DNA from: an uncultured Burkholderiales bacterium
Lineage (GTDB): Bacteria; Pseudomonadota; Gammaproteobacteria; Burkholderiales; Burkholderiaceae_C
Direction of reading: 5' to 3'
NCBI GenBank assembly: GCA_937873395.1
Contig: CALMYH010000107.1
Coordinates: forward strand, 18,117 to 82,116
Length of the DNA: 64,000 bases
Shown piece after piece: positions 27,346-36,544 of this stretch. The notes below the pieces were generated by a model. That model was not told the origin of the DNA. It searched no databases and saw only the letters and a list, made by a program, of their open reading frames with translations. The position numbers and the translations under genes are program-made. The stretch's first letter is position 1; every line of letters starts with the position of its first letter.

Positions 27346-27351
27346 GATTTG

Positions 27352-27379
27352 AAAAAGGGAAGCTCAGCTTCCCTTTTTT
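27352..27379 (+). terminator. Intrinsic terminator between tRNA-Gly and tRNA-Cys
   Basis: The stem AAAAAGGGAAGC / GCTTCCCTTTTT closes a 3-base loop and runs into T bases. It may reduce, rather than block, transcription into tRNA-Cys 30 bases on, as no separate tRNA-Cys promoter is evident. Confidence 0.8.
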
Positions 27380-27408
27380 GTCGGTGACCGCTCAGGCAGC
27401 GGTTCCGT

Positions 27409-27482
27409 GGCGCGATAGCAAAGCGGTTATGCAACGGATTGCAAATCCGTCTAGCCCGGTTCGACTCCGGGTCGCGCCTCCA
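27409..27482 (+). tRNA. tRNA-Cys (anticodon GCA)
   Basis: A 74-base tRNA with acceptor GGCGCGA / TCGCGCC, anticodon stem CGGAT / ATCCG around a loop containing GCA, T-loop GGTTCGACTCC and an encoded CCA. Confidence 0.97.
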
Positions 27483-27489
27483 TCGTCCG

Positions 27490-27525
27490 AACCCCGCCAG
27501 CGTGATGCGCTGGCGGGGTTTTTTT
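27490..27525 (+). terminator. Intrinsic terminator after tRNA-Cys
   Basis: A 12-bp stem AACCCCGCCAGC / GCTGGCGGGGTT with a 7-base loop is followed by a run of T, eight bases after the tRNA-Cys end. Confidence 0.9.
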
Positions 27526-27680
27526 CTCGGTGCGAAGATCAGGGCATTCTCAGCTGTTGGGCGGCCGTGGCATGGCTCGATTGCCCGGGAACGACGCAGC
27601 CGCATCGGGAGGAGACGAGTCTGTCCAAGCCTGTCCTGGGTTATGGTTCGAAAATGACTGTGACATTGAAAGGCTTGGTG

Positions 27681-28676
27681 ATGGATTCCGTCAAGGCAGA
27701 TGGTGACGACCGTTCTGGCCGTTTGCTGGCCGACGTGGGCGGCACCCACGCCCGGTTTGCCTGGCAGGCTGCAGCCGGCGCTCCGTTGCAGCATGCCCAG
27801 GTGATGCCCGTGGCGGACCATGCAGGGCTGGAGGACGCGGTGTGGTCTTACCTGGCTGGCCTGAAGCGGCCGGTGACCGAGGCCGCGATGGCCATCGCCA
27901 CCCCCGTGCTGGGTGATGTCGTCAGCATGACCAACCACCCCTGGTCTTTTTCCCAGCAGGCGCTGCGGCAACGTTTTGGCTGGTCACGATTGCTGGTGAT
28001 CAATGACTTCACGGCGCTCGCACTCGCCTTGCCGCTGCTGGGAGAAGCAGACCTGCGACCGGTGGGCGGCGCGGTGGCGGCGCCGGGGGCGCCGCTGGCC
28101 CTGCTGGGTCCGGGCACGGGCCTGGGCGTGTCCGGTCTGGTCCCGGACGGGAGAGGGGGCTGGCTTGCACTGGCGGGTGAAGGCGGGCACGCGACATGGG
28201 CCGCCTTGACCCCGCGCGAGTTGCGGGTTCGGGAGGGCCTTTCACAGCGATACGGCCACGTGTCGGTGGAGCGCGTGGCCAGCGGTCAGGGGCTGGTGGA
28301 TGTGCATGCGATCCTTTGCGCGGCCGATGGCCTGACCCCCGCTGGCAACCTCCAGCCCCGCGATGTCACCGCGGCGGCCCTGGTGCATGGACAGCCCCAG
28401 GCACTGGAAACGCTGAACCTGTTCGCCGCGGTCCTGGGCACCGTTGCGGGCGATCTGGCGCTGACACTGGGCGCACGGGGCGGGGTGTATCTCGGGGGAG
28501 GTATCCTGCCCCGCCTGGGCGACTGGTTCGTGCTTCATTCGCCATTCCGCGAACGCTTTGAGGCCAAGGGACGTTACGCCGGGTACCTGAGGGACATCCC
28601 GGCCTGGGTCATCACGGCGGACCCGTCACCAGCGCTGCTGGGGGCCAGCCATGCGCTGGATGCCGAGCCTGCCTGA
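27681..28676 (+). CDS. glk: Glucokinase (ROK-independent, Glk family)
   Basis: This protein of about 331 residues phosphorylates glucose with ATP. The N-terminal phosphate motif LLADVGGTHARFAW, the catalytic region VINDFTALALALPLLG and the glycine-rich GPGTGLGVSGLVP and GEGGHATWA segments match bacterial Glk (Pfam glucokinase). The start is uncertain: ATG at 27681 follows AAAGG by eight bases, while ATG at 27654 would add nine residues. It lies alone between tRNA-Cys and the opposing tRNA-Leu. Confidence 0.9.
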   Translation: MDSVKADGDDRSGRLLADVGGTHARFAWQAAAGAPLQHAQVMPVADHAGLEDAVWSYLAGLKRPVTEAAMAIATPVLGDVVSMTNHPWSFSQQALRQRFGWSRLLVINDFTALALALPLLGEADLRPVGGAVAAPGAPLALLGPGTGLGVSGLVPDGRGGWLALAGEGGHATWAALTPRELRVREGLSQRYGHVSVERVASGQGLVDVHAILCAADGLTPAGNLQPRDVTAAALVHGQPQALETLNLFAAVLGTVAGDLALTLGARGGVYLGGGILPRLGDWFVLHSPFRERFEAKGRYAGYLRDIPAWVITADPSPALLGASHALDAEPA

Positions 28677-28724
28677 GCCCCGCGCAGGTGCTCAACCGCA
28701 GGTCTCTCGCGTTTCCTGCCGACA

Positions 28725-28813
28725 TGGTGCCCGGAGCCGGAATCGAACCGGCACGACCTTTTCAGGCCTGCGGGTTTTAAGCCCGCTGCGTCTACCTATT
28801 TCGCCATCCGGGC
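28725..28813 (-). tRNA. tRNA-Leu (anticodon TAA)
   Basis: On the minus strand an 89-base class II tRNA reads from acceptor GCCCGGA to TCCGGGC plus ACCA. The anticodon loop CTTAAAA gives TAA, the variable arm is long and the T-loop is GGTTCGATTCC. It ends 48 bases from the convergent glk stop. Confidence 0.96.
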
Positions 28814-29002
28814 CTTGAATCTGCCTGCCAGCCACCGCAAGTCGCCCACGTGCGCCACCCCGCCGACCGACAACGAAAGCAGTCGATAATACCCGTCCTT
28901 GAGTGCGAGCCGGTGGCCCGGCCGGCCTCCTTGCGGCGAGGTCCGTTTTCGGGCCTGCGCGCTGCTGGATATTTTTGCCGTTCGTCGGTACAGTGACCTG
29001 CC

Positions 29003-29626
29003 ATGACACGATACAACGCCCCTTTCGAAATCCATGTGCATGGCGATGTGCCGCTGCGCGAGGATGTCGGCTACGAGCAGATCCAGGAGGCGCTGCGTCC
29101 GCTCTGGCAATATGCCGGAGCACGATCCCTCGCCGCCGCCGCCGAGAGTGCCTACGAGGATGAACCCGGCATCCGTTTCGATGCGCCCTCGCGCCAGCTG
29201 CAGATCTGCTGGACGGTGCCCGGAGGCGAGGAATTTCGCCAGGTCATGGAAGAAACCTGCATGGCGCTCAATGACATTGCCGCTGCCGGCGCGCCGCTGG
29301 AAGTCTCTTTCTACGACACGGAATTCGACGAAGAAGACGAGTCGGCGGAGGCAGAGGCCCGGGACGATTTCATGATGTGCTTCGTCGGCCCCACGCCCGC
29401 GGCCATCATGCAGGTGCAGCGCGACCTGCTGGTCCAGGATGTGGTTCAGCTGATGGAGCGCCACTTCGACGGTTCGGAGTTGGGCGAGGTCGTGACGGCC
29501 ATCGACAAGCTGTTCAGCCAGCGCTTCGATGCGCTGGTCAATTCGATGCAACTGGGCAAGCCGCCCCGGGGGCATGGCGGCTCTTCCGGTCACGGCGGAC
29601 CTCGCAAGCCACGCCACCTGCATTGA
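29003..29626 (+). CDS. Conserved hypothetical protein with acidic middle and Gly/His-rich tail
   Basis: This 207-residue soluble protein has no signal peptide or membrane helix. It begins MTRYNAPFEIHVHGDVPL, has an acidic stretch DTEFDEEDESAEAEARDD around residues 112-130, and ends with a basic Gly/His-rich tail (GHGGSSGHGGPRKPRHLH). I do not recognise a characterised family, though similar sequences seem familiar from Burkholderiales genomes. The gene stands alone after the tRNA-Leu region. The His-rich tail might bind metal, but nothing else supports that. Confidence 0.75.
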   Translation: MTRYNAPFEIHVHGDVPLREDVGYEQIQEALRPLWQYAGARSLAAAAESAYEDEPGIRFDAPSRQLQICWTVPGGEEFRQVMEETCMALNDIAAAGAPLEVSFYDTEFDEEDESAEAEARDDFMMCFVGPTPAAIMQVQRDLLVQDVVQLMERHFDGSELGEVVTAIDKLFSQRFDALVNSMQLGKPPRGHGGSSGHGGPRKPRHLH

Positions 29627-29671
29627 ACACCCTGCCGGCCGGATCGAACCGGCAAGGCGTTGCCCGGGCGG

Positions 29672-30082
29672 TCAGTAGCTCAGCATGCGTGGCAGCTGCT
29701 TGGCTTCAGCCACCCACTTGACCACCTCGGCTTCCGTCGGTGTGCGGCGTACCAGCTTGCGTTGGGTGTTGATGTCGGTCATGGCCCGGGCCAGGTTGTC
29801 GGCGCGCCGCCGGGCGAGCTCGGGAACCGTGTCCACACCGGCGGCCTCCAGCAATTCGGCGTACTCGGACCCGACGCCATTGATGCGGTACAGGTCGACC
29901 ATGTTGGCGAACTTGAGCACCTGTTTGTAGGTCAGTCCGCTGTCCTTGGCCAGAGCCTTGCGCTGGGCCGGTGTCTTCGTGCGAGCCAGCAGGGCATCGG
30001 TGTCCTTGATGCCGGCTGCGCGCAGCTTGTCTCCGATCACGGGACCAATGCCCTCCACGTCCTCGATTTTTTTGTTGGCCAT
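29672..30082 (-). CDS. DUF4332-like helix-hairpin-helix protein
   Basis: This 136-residue protein begins MANKKIEDVEGIGPVIGDKL. GIGPVIGDKLRAAGI is a helix-hairpin-helix element, repeated in form as NGVGSEYAELLEAAGVDTV about 70 residues on, as in DUF4332 proteins. The pattern suggests DNA or nucleic acid contact, but the family has no firm function. The ATG at 30082 follows a good AAGGAAA site; the open frame continues upstream without support. It stands alone, 187 bases from the murI stop. Confidence 0.75.
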   Translation of the reverse strand: MANKKIEDVEGIGPVIGDKLRAAGIKDTDALLARTKTPAQRKALAKDSGLTYKQVLKFANMVDLYRINGVGSEYAELLEAAGVDTVPELARRRADNLARAMTDINTQRKLVRRTPTEAEVVKWVAEAKQLPRMLSY

Positions 30083-30269
30083 GCTGGTTTCCTTTCTTGG
30101 GTGATGACAGGTTGCCGAAGCTCGATCGCCTTCAATGTACTGAAAAGGAATTGTTTTGGCCACAGGCAGACGCGCGTTTGTGCAGCCTGTCACAGCAGCG
30201 CGCACGATTGTCGGCTGGATGCGTCAGGAAGCGGCGATTGGCCCGCGCACGGACGTCTCCAGCGGGTGG

Positions 30270-31082
30270 TCAGACCGGAAACACCTGCACATCGGCTCGT
30301 GGGTCGATCCATCGCCGGGCCGCACGGGCGAGCGCATGGGTGTTGCCTGTGTCCAGCCATTCGACCGGCGGGTTCGGCACGCGTGTGGAAACTGTGGTCG
30401 CCGGCAAGTCCAGCACCCGGCGTGTCTGGCGGGCCACGGCATCGGCCGGGTCGATCAGACTGACCTGCAAACCACAGAGCCGTTCCAGCTCGGCGCGGGC
30501 GAACGGGTAGTGGGTGCAACCCAGCACCAGCTGGTCGATCGGCGCCCGCAGGGGGCTCTGTGCCTGCAGGCCGTCCCAGGCCGCCTGGCACAGCCGGCGC
30601 ACGCCTGCACCATCCCCCTGCTCGATGGCATCGGCCAGGCCTTCACACGCCTGGCTGCTGAAGTGCACCTTCGGGTAGGCCGCTTCGATGCGTGCCACCA
30701 GGTCGGCGTAGCGGCGGCTGGCCAGGGTTCCACGGGTGGCGAGCACACCCACATGGCCGCTCTGGCTGGCCTGGGCTGCCGGCCTGAGGGCCGGCTCCAC
30801 CCCCACCACCGGCAGGCTGACATGACGGGCGCGCAGCGCGTCGATGGCCCCTGCGGTGGCCGTGTTGCAGGCGACCACCAGGGCGTCCAGCGGCGCCCGG
30901 TCCAGCAAGGCCTGCGTGATGTTCAACGCCCGCTCGGTGATCACGTCGGCGCTGCGACCCCCGTAGGGCGCCCAGGCGCTGTCGGCGACATAGACAAAAC
31001 GGACTTCTGGCACCTCGGCCAGCAAGGCGCGCAGCACGCTCAGCCCGCCGACACCGCTGTCCCAGACGCCGACGGTCTTCAA
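30270..31082 (-). CDS. murI: Glutamate racemase
   Basis: This 270-residue cytoplasmic enzyme makes D-glutamate for peptidoglycan. The opening GVWDSGVGGLSVLRAL and both catalytic Cys sites, VVACNTATAG and LGCTHYPFA, are present, unlike in the racemase-like protein at 20196. The start is a TTG at 31082, whose last two bases are shared with the fumarase TGA stop (TTGA). The frame is open upstream but that part overlaps fumarase. Expression is thus likely coupled to fumarase and the sodium channel gene. Confidence 0.93.
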   Translation of the reverse strand: MKTVGVWDSGVGGLSVLRALLAEVPEVRFVYVADSAWAPYGGRSADVITERALNITQALLDRAPLDALVVACNTATAGAIDALRARHVSLPVVGVEPALRPAAQASQSGHVGVLATRGTLASRRYADLVARIEAAYPKVHFSSQACEGLADAIEQGDGAGVRRLCQAAWDGLQAQSPLRAPIDQLVLGCTHYPFARAELERLCGLQVSLIDPADAVARQTRRVLDLPATTVSTRVPNPPVEWLDTGNTHALARAARRWIDPRADVQVFPV

Positions 31083-32629
31083 GCGCTGGTCACCGCGATA
31101 CCCTTGAATTCGCCCGAGGCGATGCGCTTTTCCCACTCGGCCGGGCCGGTGATGTGCGCGCTGGTGCCCCCCGAGTCCACCGCCACGGTCACCGGCATGT
31201 CGACCACATCGAACTCGTAGATGGCTTCCATGCCCAGGTCCTCGAAGCCCACCACCTGGGCCCCCTTGATGGCCTTGGACACCAGGTAGGCGGCGCCACC
31301 CACGGCCATCAGGTAGGCAGACTTGTGGTTCTTGATGGACTCGATGGCCACCGGCCCACGCTCGGCCTTGCCGATCATGGCGATCAGGCCGGTTTTTTCC
31401 AGCATCATGTCGGTGAACTTGTCCATGCGGGTGGCCGTGGTCGGGCCGGCCGGTCCCACCACCTCGTCGCGCACCGGGTCGACCGGACCCACGTAGTAGA
31501 TGACCCGGTTGGTGAAGTCGACCGGCAACTGCTCGCCCTTGGCCAGCATGTCCTGGATGCGCTTGTGGGCGGCGTCGCGGCCGGTGAGCATCTTGCCGTT
31601 GAGCAGCAGGGTCTGGCCCGGTTTCCAGCTGGCGACCTGTTCCTTGGTCAGGGTGTTCAGGTCCACGCGCTGGCTTTTCTCGGTGTCCGGTGTCCAGTTG
31701 ACGTTGGGCCACAGGTCCAGGCTGGGGGCTTCCAGGTAGACCGGGCCGGAGCCGTCCATGACGAAGTGGGCATGGCGGGTGGCGGCGCAGTTGGGGATCA
31801 TGGCCACCGGCTTGGACGCCGCGTGCGTCGGGTACATCTTGATCTTGACGTCCAGCACCGTGGTCAGGCCGCCCAGGCCCTGCGCCCCGATGCCCAGCGC
31901 GTTGACCTTCTCGTACAGCTCCAGGCGCAACTCCTCGACCTGGTCGAGCTTCTCACCCTTGGCAGCCTTGGCCTGCAGTTCGTACATGTTCAGGTCGTCC
32001 ATCAGGCTTTCCTTGGCCAGCAGGACGGCCTTCTCTGCAGTGCCGCCGATGCCGATGCCCAGCATGCCCGGCGGGCACCAGCCGGCGCCCATGGTCGGCA
32101 CCGTCTTGAGCACCCAGTCGACCAGCGAGTCGCTGGGGTTCATCATGATCATCTTGGACTTGTTCTCGGAGCCGCCACCCTTGGCCGCCACGGTCACGTC
32201 CACCGTGTCGCCGGGTACGATTTCGGTGAAGATCACTGCCGGCGTGTTGTCCTTCGTGTTCTTGCGCGCGAAGTGCGGATCGGCCACCACGCTGGCGCGC
32301 AGTTGGTTGTCCGGGTGCTGGTAGCCGCGGCGCACGCCCTCGTTGACGGCGTCTTCCAGGCTGCCGGTGAAGCCCTCCCAGCGTACGTTCATGCCGACCT
32401 TGAGGAAGACGTTGACGATGCCGGTGTCCTGGCAGATCGGCCGGTGACCGTAGGCGCTCATCTTGGAGTTGGTCAGGATCTGGGCGATCGCATCCTTGGC
32501 GGCGGCGCTCTGCTCGCGCTCGTAGGCGCGGGCCAGGTGCTGGATGTAGTCGGCCGGGTGGTAGTAGCTGATGTACTGCAGCGCGGCGGCGATCGATTCG
32601 ATCAGGTCTTCCTGGCGGATGGTGCTCAT
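31079..32629 (-). CDS. fumA: Class I (iron-sulfur) fumarate hydratase
   Basis: This 516-residue enzyme hydrates fumarate to malate in the citric acid cycle using an oxygen-sensitive 4Fe-4S cluster. The three cluster Cys candidates are in RPICQDTGIV, AGWCPPGMLGIGIGG and PNCAATRHAHF. The alpha and beta domains are fused, as in E. coli FumA/FumB. It overlaps the upstream channel gene by ATGA and the downstream murI by TTGA, giving a tightly coupled three-gene operon. An oxygen-stable class II fumarase is not in the window. Confidence 0.95.
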   Translation of the reverse strand: MSTIRQEDLIESIAAALQYISYYHPADYIQHLARAYEREQSAAAKDAIAQILTNSKMSAYGHRPICQDTGIVNVFLKVGMNVRWEGFTGSLEDAVNEGVRRGYQHPDNQLRASVVADPHFARKNTKDNTPAVIFTEIVPGDTVDVTVAAKGGGSENKSKMIMMNPSDSLVDWVLKTVPTMGAGWCPPGMLGIGIGGTAEKAVLLAKESLMDDLNMYELQAKAAKGEKLDQVEELRLELYEKVNALGIGAQGLGGLTTVLDVKIKMYPTHAASKPVAMIPNCAATRHAHFVMDGSGPVYLEAPSLDLWPNVNWTPDTEKSQRVDLNTLTKEQVASWKPGQTLLLNGKMLTGRDAAHKRIQDMLAKGEQLPVDFTNRVIYYVGPVDPVRDEVVGPAGPTTATRMDKFTDMMLEKTGLIAMIGKAERGPVAIESIKNHKSAYLMAVGGAAYLVSKAIKGAQVVGFEDLGMEAIYEFDVVDMPVTVAVDSGGTSAHITGPAEWEKRIASGEFKGIAVTSA

Positions 32630-33513
32630 GTATGGCTTTCGTGGGGGGTGGACAGGGGAGGGCGGGGCGCGGCCAGCCCGGCTTCGCGCAGCAGCGCCTT
32701 GAGTTCGCCAAGCTCCTGGCGCAGGGACTGCACCTCGGCGTGGATCTCGTGCTCAATGGATTGGCCGACCTGTTCGACCGCTTCCACCGTCGACTGGTGC
32801 TCGCCTTCACTGAAGGTCTGCATCGCGTTGACGATGATCGCGATGAACAGGTTGAGCATGGTGAAGGTGGCGAACAGAATGAAGACGATGAAGAAGGCCC
32901 AGGCGTACGGGACCTGCTCCATGACAGGGCGCGAGATGCCCATGGACCAGCTCTCCAGCGTCATGACCTGAAACAGGGTGTAGAGCGATCGACCCAGGTG
33001 GCCGAACCACTCCGGAAAGGCCTGGCCGAACAGATGGGTGGCGATGACGCCGAACACGTAGAAGACCAGCAGCAGGACCAGCGCAATCGACGACAGGCCC
33101 GGGATGGCCGAGAGCAGGGCACCGACCACGCGGCGCATGGACGGCACGAGGGTCAGCACCCGCAGCACCCGCAGCACCCGCAGGGCACGAAGCACCGCAA
33201 AGGGGCCACTGGCTGGGACCAGGGCGATGCCGACGACGATCAGGTCGAACACGCTCCAGGGGTCGCGGAAGAACGCGGCGCGGTGGGCATACAGGCGCAG
33301 CAGCAGCTCGACCACGAACACCGACAGCAGCACCCGGTCGATGGCGCGGAGGGTGTCTCCCACCTGGGCCATCGCAGCGGGCGAAGTCTCCAGCCCGAGC
33401 AGCACCGCATTGATGACGATCAACGCCAGGATCAGGTGCTGAAAGCGGTTGTCGGCGACAAAATGGCCGATGCGCTGCCGCAGGGAACGGGTTTCGGAGG
33501 GGGCGTCGGGCAT
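32626..33513 (-). CDS. NaChBac-type voltage-gated sodium channel
   Basis: This 295-residue protein is a single six-helix channel subunit that should form a tetramer in the inner membrane. S4 carries evenly spaced arginines (R109, R112, R115, R118 in LRALRVLRVLRVL). The pore loop TLESWSM (residues 185-191) is identical to the known bacterial sodium-channel filter of NavAb. S6 (AFFIVFILFATFTMLNLFIA) follows. The C-terminus from about 243 to 276 is a heptad-like coiled coil (VEAVEQVGQSIEHEIHAEVQ), as in NaChBac. The ATG at 33513 is preferred over a TTG nine codons upstream. Its stop overlaps the fumarase start. Confidence 0.92.
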   Translation of the reverse strand: MPDAPSETRSLRQRIGHFVADNRFQHLILALIVINAVLLGLETSPAAMAQVGDTLRAIDRVLLSVFVVELLLRLYAHRAAFFRDPWSVFDLIVVGIALVPASGPFAVLRALRVLRVLRVLTLVPSMRRVVGALLSAIPGLSSIALVLLLVFYVFGVIATHLFGQAFPEWFGHLGRSLYTLFQVMTLESWSMGISRPVMEQVPYAWAFFIVFILFATFTMLNLFIAIIVNAMQTFSEGEHQSTVEAVEQVGQSIEHEIHAEVQSLRQELGELKALLREAGLAAPRPPLSTPHESHT

Positions 33514-33659
33514 GGCGGGCTCAGAAGGCCTGGTGAGCAAAATCCCTTATTTTAGGGAGCTGGCGGCGCCTTTGCCGGTCGCCCATGTAAGTGGCTCGTA
33601 AGAGCCTTTGCGCACATTCCGGTGGTTGATTCTTACCCATCCCCAGAGGAGACTTGTCC

Positions 33660-35654
33660 ATGACCGCACCGTCGAACGCCATCCAGTCGACCCTTGTCGA
33701 GAACCGCGTTTTCGAACCCTCCGAAGCCATCCGTCAGGCAGCCCGCATCTCCGGCATGGACGCCTACAACGCCCTGTGCGCCGAGGCCGAAAGCGACTTC
33801 GAGGGGTTCTGGGCGAAGCGCGCCAGGGAAGTCCTGACCTGGCACAAGCCGTTCACCCGTGTCCTCGACGAGTCGAACAAGCCCTTCTACAAGTGGTTCG
33901 ACGACGGTGAACTCAACGCGTCCTACAACTGCCTGGACCGGCACATGGGCACGCCGGTCGAAAACAAGACCGCCATCATTTTCGAAGCCGACGGCGGTGA
34001 GGTCACCAAGGTCACTTACCGTGAGTTGCTCAACAAGGTGTCGCAGTTTGCGAACGCCTTGAAGGCCCGTGGCGTCAAGAAGGGTGACCGTGTCGTCATC
34101 TACATGCCCATGACCATCGAAGGCGTGGTGGCCATGCAGGCCTGCGCCCGCATCGGCGCGACCCACAGCGTGGTGTTCGGAGGCTTCTCGGCCAAGGCGC
34201 TGCAAGAGCGGATCCAGGACGCTGGCGCCGTGGCCGTGATCACCGCCAACTATCAGTTGCGCGGCGGCAAGGAGCTGCCGCTGAAGTCCATCGTGGACGA
34301 AGGCATCGCCATGGGAGGGTGCGAGACCATCAAGGACGTGATCGTGTTCCAGCGCACGCCCACCGCCTGCAACATGGTGGCCGGTCGCGACAGCTACATG
34401 CACGACGTGATGGCCGGCCAGTCCACCGACTGCCCCGCCGAGATGGTCGGCGCCGAACACCCGCTGTTCGTGCTCTACACCTCCGGCTCCACCGGCAAGC
34501 CCAAGGGTGTGCAGCACAGCACGGGCGGCTACCTGTTGTGGGCCAACCTGACCATGAACTGGACCTTCGACCTGAAGGACAACGACATCTTCTGGTGCAC
34601 CGCCGATATCGGCTGGATCACGGGCCATACCTACGTGGCCTACGGTCCGCTGGCAGCCGGCGCCACCCAGATCGTGTTTGAGGGCGTGCCCACCTACCCC
34701 AACGCGGGTCGCTTCTGGCAGATGATCGAGAAGCACAAGTGCACGATCTTCTACACGGCCCCGACGGCCATCCGTTCGCTGATCAAAGCCGCCGAAGCGG
34801 ACGAGAAGGTGCATCCGGCGCGCTCCGACCTGAGCAGCCTGCGCATTCTGGGCTCGGTCGGCGAGCCGATCAACCCCGAAGCCTGGATGTGGTACTACAA
34901 GCATGTGGGTGGTGAGCGTTGCCCCATCGTCGACACCTTCTGGCAGACCGAAACCGGCGGCCACATGATCACCCCGCTGCCGGGTGCGACGCCCCTGGTG
35001 CCGGGTTCCTGCACGCTGCCGCTGCCGGGCATCACCACCGCCATCGTGGACGAGACCGGCAACGACGTGCCCAACGGTTCGGGCGGCATCCTGGTGGTCA
35101 AGAAGCCTTGGCCCTCCATGATCCGCACCATCTGGGGCGATCCGGAGCGCTTCAAGAAGAGCTACTTCCCCGAAGAACTCAAGGGCTACTACCTGGCCGG
35201 CGACGGTGCCGTGCGCAGTGCCGACCGTGGCTACTTCCGCATCACGGGCCGCATCGACGACGTGCTCAACGTTTCCGGTCACCGCATGGGCACGATGGAA
35301 ATCGAATCGGCGCTGGTCGGCAAGACCGATCTGGTGGCCGAGGCCGCCGTGGTGGGCCGCCCCGACGACCTGACCGGCGAGGCCATCGTGGCCTTTGTGG
35401 TGCTCAAGCGGCCGCGCCCGACCGGCGACGAGGCCAAAGCCATCGCCAAGGAGCTGCGCGAGTGGGTCGGCAAGGAGATCGGGCCGATCGCCAAGCCCAA
35501 GGACATCCGCTTCGGCGACAACCTGCCCAAGACCCGTTCGGGCAAGATCATGCGCCGCCTGCTGCGTTCGATCGCCAAAGGCGAAGCCATCACCCAGGAC
35601 ACCTCGACGCTAGAAAACCCGGCCATCCTGGATCAACTGTCTGAGAACAACTGA
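33660..35654 (+). CDS. acs: Acetyl-CoA synthetase (AMP-forming)
   Basis: This 664-residue ligase activates acetate to acetyl-CoA through acetyl-AMP. The ATP-binding P-loop is [19 protein letters not shown], the hinge and adenylate region includes [19 protein letters not shown], and the C-terminal Lys that is commonly regulated by acetylation lies in [22 protein letters not shown] sits seven bases before the ATG at 33660. It is divergent from the channel operon, with 146 bases between, and ends in a bidirectional terminator. With aceA elsewhere in the window it supports growth on acetate. Confidence 0.97.
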   Translation: MTAPSNAIQSTLVENRVFEPSEAIRQAARISGMDAYNALCAEAESDFEGFWAKRAREVLTWHKPFTRVLDESNKPFYKWFDDGELNASYNCLDRHMGTPVENKTAIIFEADGGEVTKVTYRELLNKVSQFANALKARGVKKGDRVVIYMPMTIEGVVAMQACARIGATHSVVFGGFSAKALQERIQDAGAVAVITANYQLRGGKELPLKSIVDEGIAMGGCETIKDVIVFQRTPTACNMVAGRDSYMHDVMAGQSTDCPAEMVGAEHPLFVLYTSGSTGKPKGVQHSTGGYLLWANLTMNWTFDLKDNDIFWCTADIGWITGHTYVAYGPLAAGATQIVFEGVPTYPNAGRFWQMIEKHKCTIFYTAPTAIRSLIKAAEADEKVHPARSDLSSLRILGSVGEPINPEAWMWYYKHVGGERCPIVDTFWQTETGGHMITPLPGATPLVPGSCTLPLPGITTAIVDETGNDVPNGSGGILVVKKPWPSMIRTIWGDPERFKKSYFPEELKGYYLAGDGAVRSADRGYFRITGRIDDVLNVSGHRMGTMEIESALVGKTDLVAEAAVVGRPDDLTGEAIVAFVVLKRPRPTGDEAKAIAKELREWVGKEIGPIAKPKDIRFGDNLPKTRSGKIMRRLLRSIAKGEAITQDTSTLENPAILDQLSENN

Positions 35655-35702
35655 GCAGGGGCCCGCGCAAGCGGGCTGCGATGCCACGGGCAGGCAACAA
35701 AA

Positions 35703-35730
35703 AACCCGCTGCAAACCAGCGGGTTTTTTT
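35703..35730. terminator. Bidirectional intrinsic terminator between acs and cytochrome c
   Basis: The stem AACCCGCTG / CAGCGGGTT with loop CAAAC is flanked by A-run and T-run on opposite sides, so it can end transcription of acs (plus) and of the cytochrome gene (minus). Confidence 0.9.
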
Positions 35731-35749
35731 GTTTGTGAAGTGGCCGGGT

Positions 35750-36055
35750 TTACTTCATGCCCATGACCCACTGGGCCAGTTTCTTGGCATCGGCATCGTT
35801 GACCTGAGGGTTGGCCGGCATGGGGATCGGACCCCATACACCGGAGCCGCCCTTCTGGATCTTGCCGGCGAGCATCTCGACCGCCTTGGCGTCGGCAGCG
35901 TACTTCTTGGCGATGTCCTTGTAGGACGGGCCCACCAGCTTCCTGTCGACAGCGTGGCAGGCCATGCAGTTCTTGCTCTTGGCCAGTGCCTCGTCGGCCA
36001 GCGCCGGGGCAGACAGGGCGGCCAGAGTGGCCATAATGAGAAGGGTGTGTTTCAT
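35750..36055 (-). CDS. Small periplasmic class I cytochrome c (c551/c552-like)
   Basis: This 101-residue protein has a signal peptide (MKHTLLIMATLAALSAPALA) and one heme site KNCMACHAVD. The axial Met is probably the one in WGPIPMPANPQ. The mature size of about 81 residues fits soluble electron carriers such as cytochrome c551, which could donate electrons to oxidases, including the cbb3 type encoded downstream. It is a single gene on the minus strand with a terminator at its 3' side. Confidence 0.92.
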   Translation of the reverse strand: MKHTLLIMATLAALSAPALADEALAKSKNCMACHAVDRKLVGPSYKDIAKKYAADAKAVEMLAGKIQKGGSGVWGPIPMPANPQVNDADAKKLAQWVMGMK

Positions 36056-36177
36056 CTTTGTTGCCTCGTGGGTGAAAGGGAAAAATCCACGAACCGGATT
36101 CTAGCCATGTGGCCGGGACGGGTACGCTTTGTTACAGTCTCTTGCCGCACTTTATCTCCCCTTTACCGGAGTCTGTG

Positions 36178-36423
36178 ATGTATTTCCTGATGGCGGGCAT
36201 TGCCCTGACCCTGCTCAAGTACTTCGAGATCGGGTTCGTGGCCGATCTGTCGTGGTGGTGGGTGTTGTCGCCCTATGCCATGGCCGTGGCCTGGTGGGCC
36301 TGGGCGGATACCACCGGCTACACCAAGCGCAAGGCGATGGAGGCGATGGACAAGAAGAAGCAGGAACGTGTCGAGCGACAGCGGGAATCGCTGGGCGTCG
36401 GCAGACGCAACCGCCGCAGCTGA
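36178..36423 (+). CDS. Small Trp-rich membrane protein (TIGR04438-like)
   Basis: This 81-residue protein begins MYFLMAGIALTLLKYFEIG, has two short membrane segments with a Trp cluster (ADLSWWWVLSPYAMAVAWWAW), and a basic, charged tail (KRKAMEAMDKKKQERVERQR). This pattern matches the small Trp-rich family seen in Burkholderiales, of unknown function. The ATG at 36178 follows GGAG; the longer open frame upstream lacks support. It lies between a cytochrome gene and ilvD. Confidence 0.8.
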   Translation: MYFLMAGIALTLLKYFEIGFVADLSWWWVLSPYAMAVAWWAWADTTGYTKRKAMEAMDKKKQERVERQRESLGVGRRNRRS

Positions 36424-36544
36424 GTCCCCACGCCCGCTCCGGCAAGACCACACCGTGCCACGGTCATGTCGATTGTGACGACGGCCTGTGGGCGATAATT
36501 TGAGATTGCCCCTGCTCCACGACTGAACAACCCGATTTCCTGCC

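Noticed and set aside
36424-36544. Branched-chain leader peptide before ilvD
   Set aside because: No short ORF with Ile, Val or Leu codon runs and no terminator hairpin are present.
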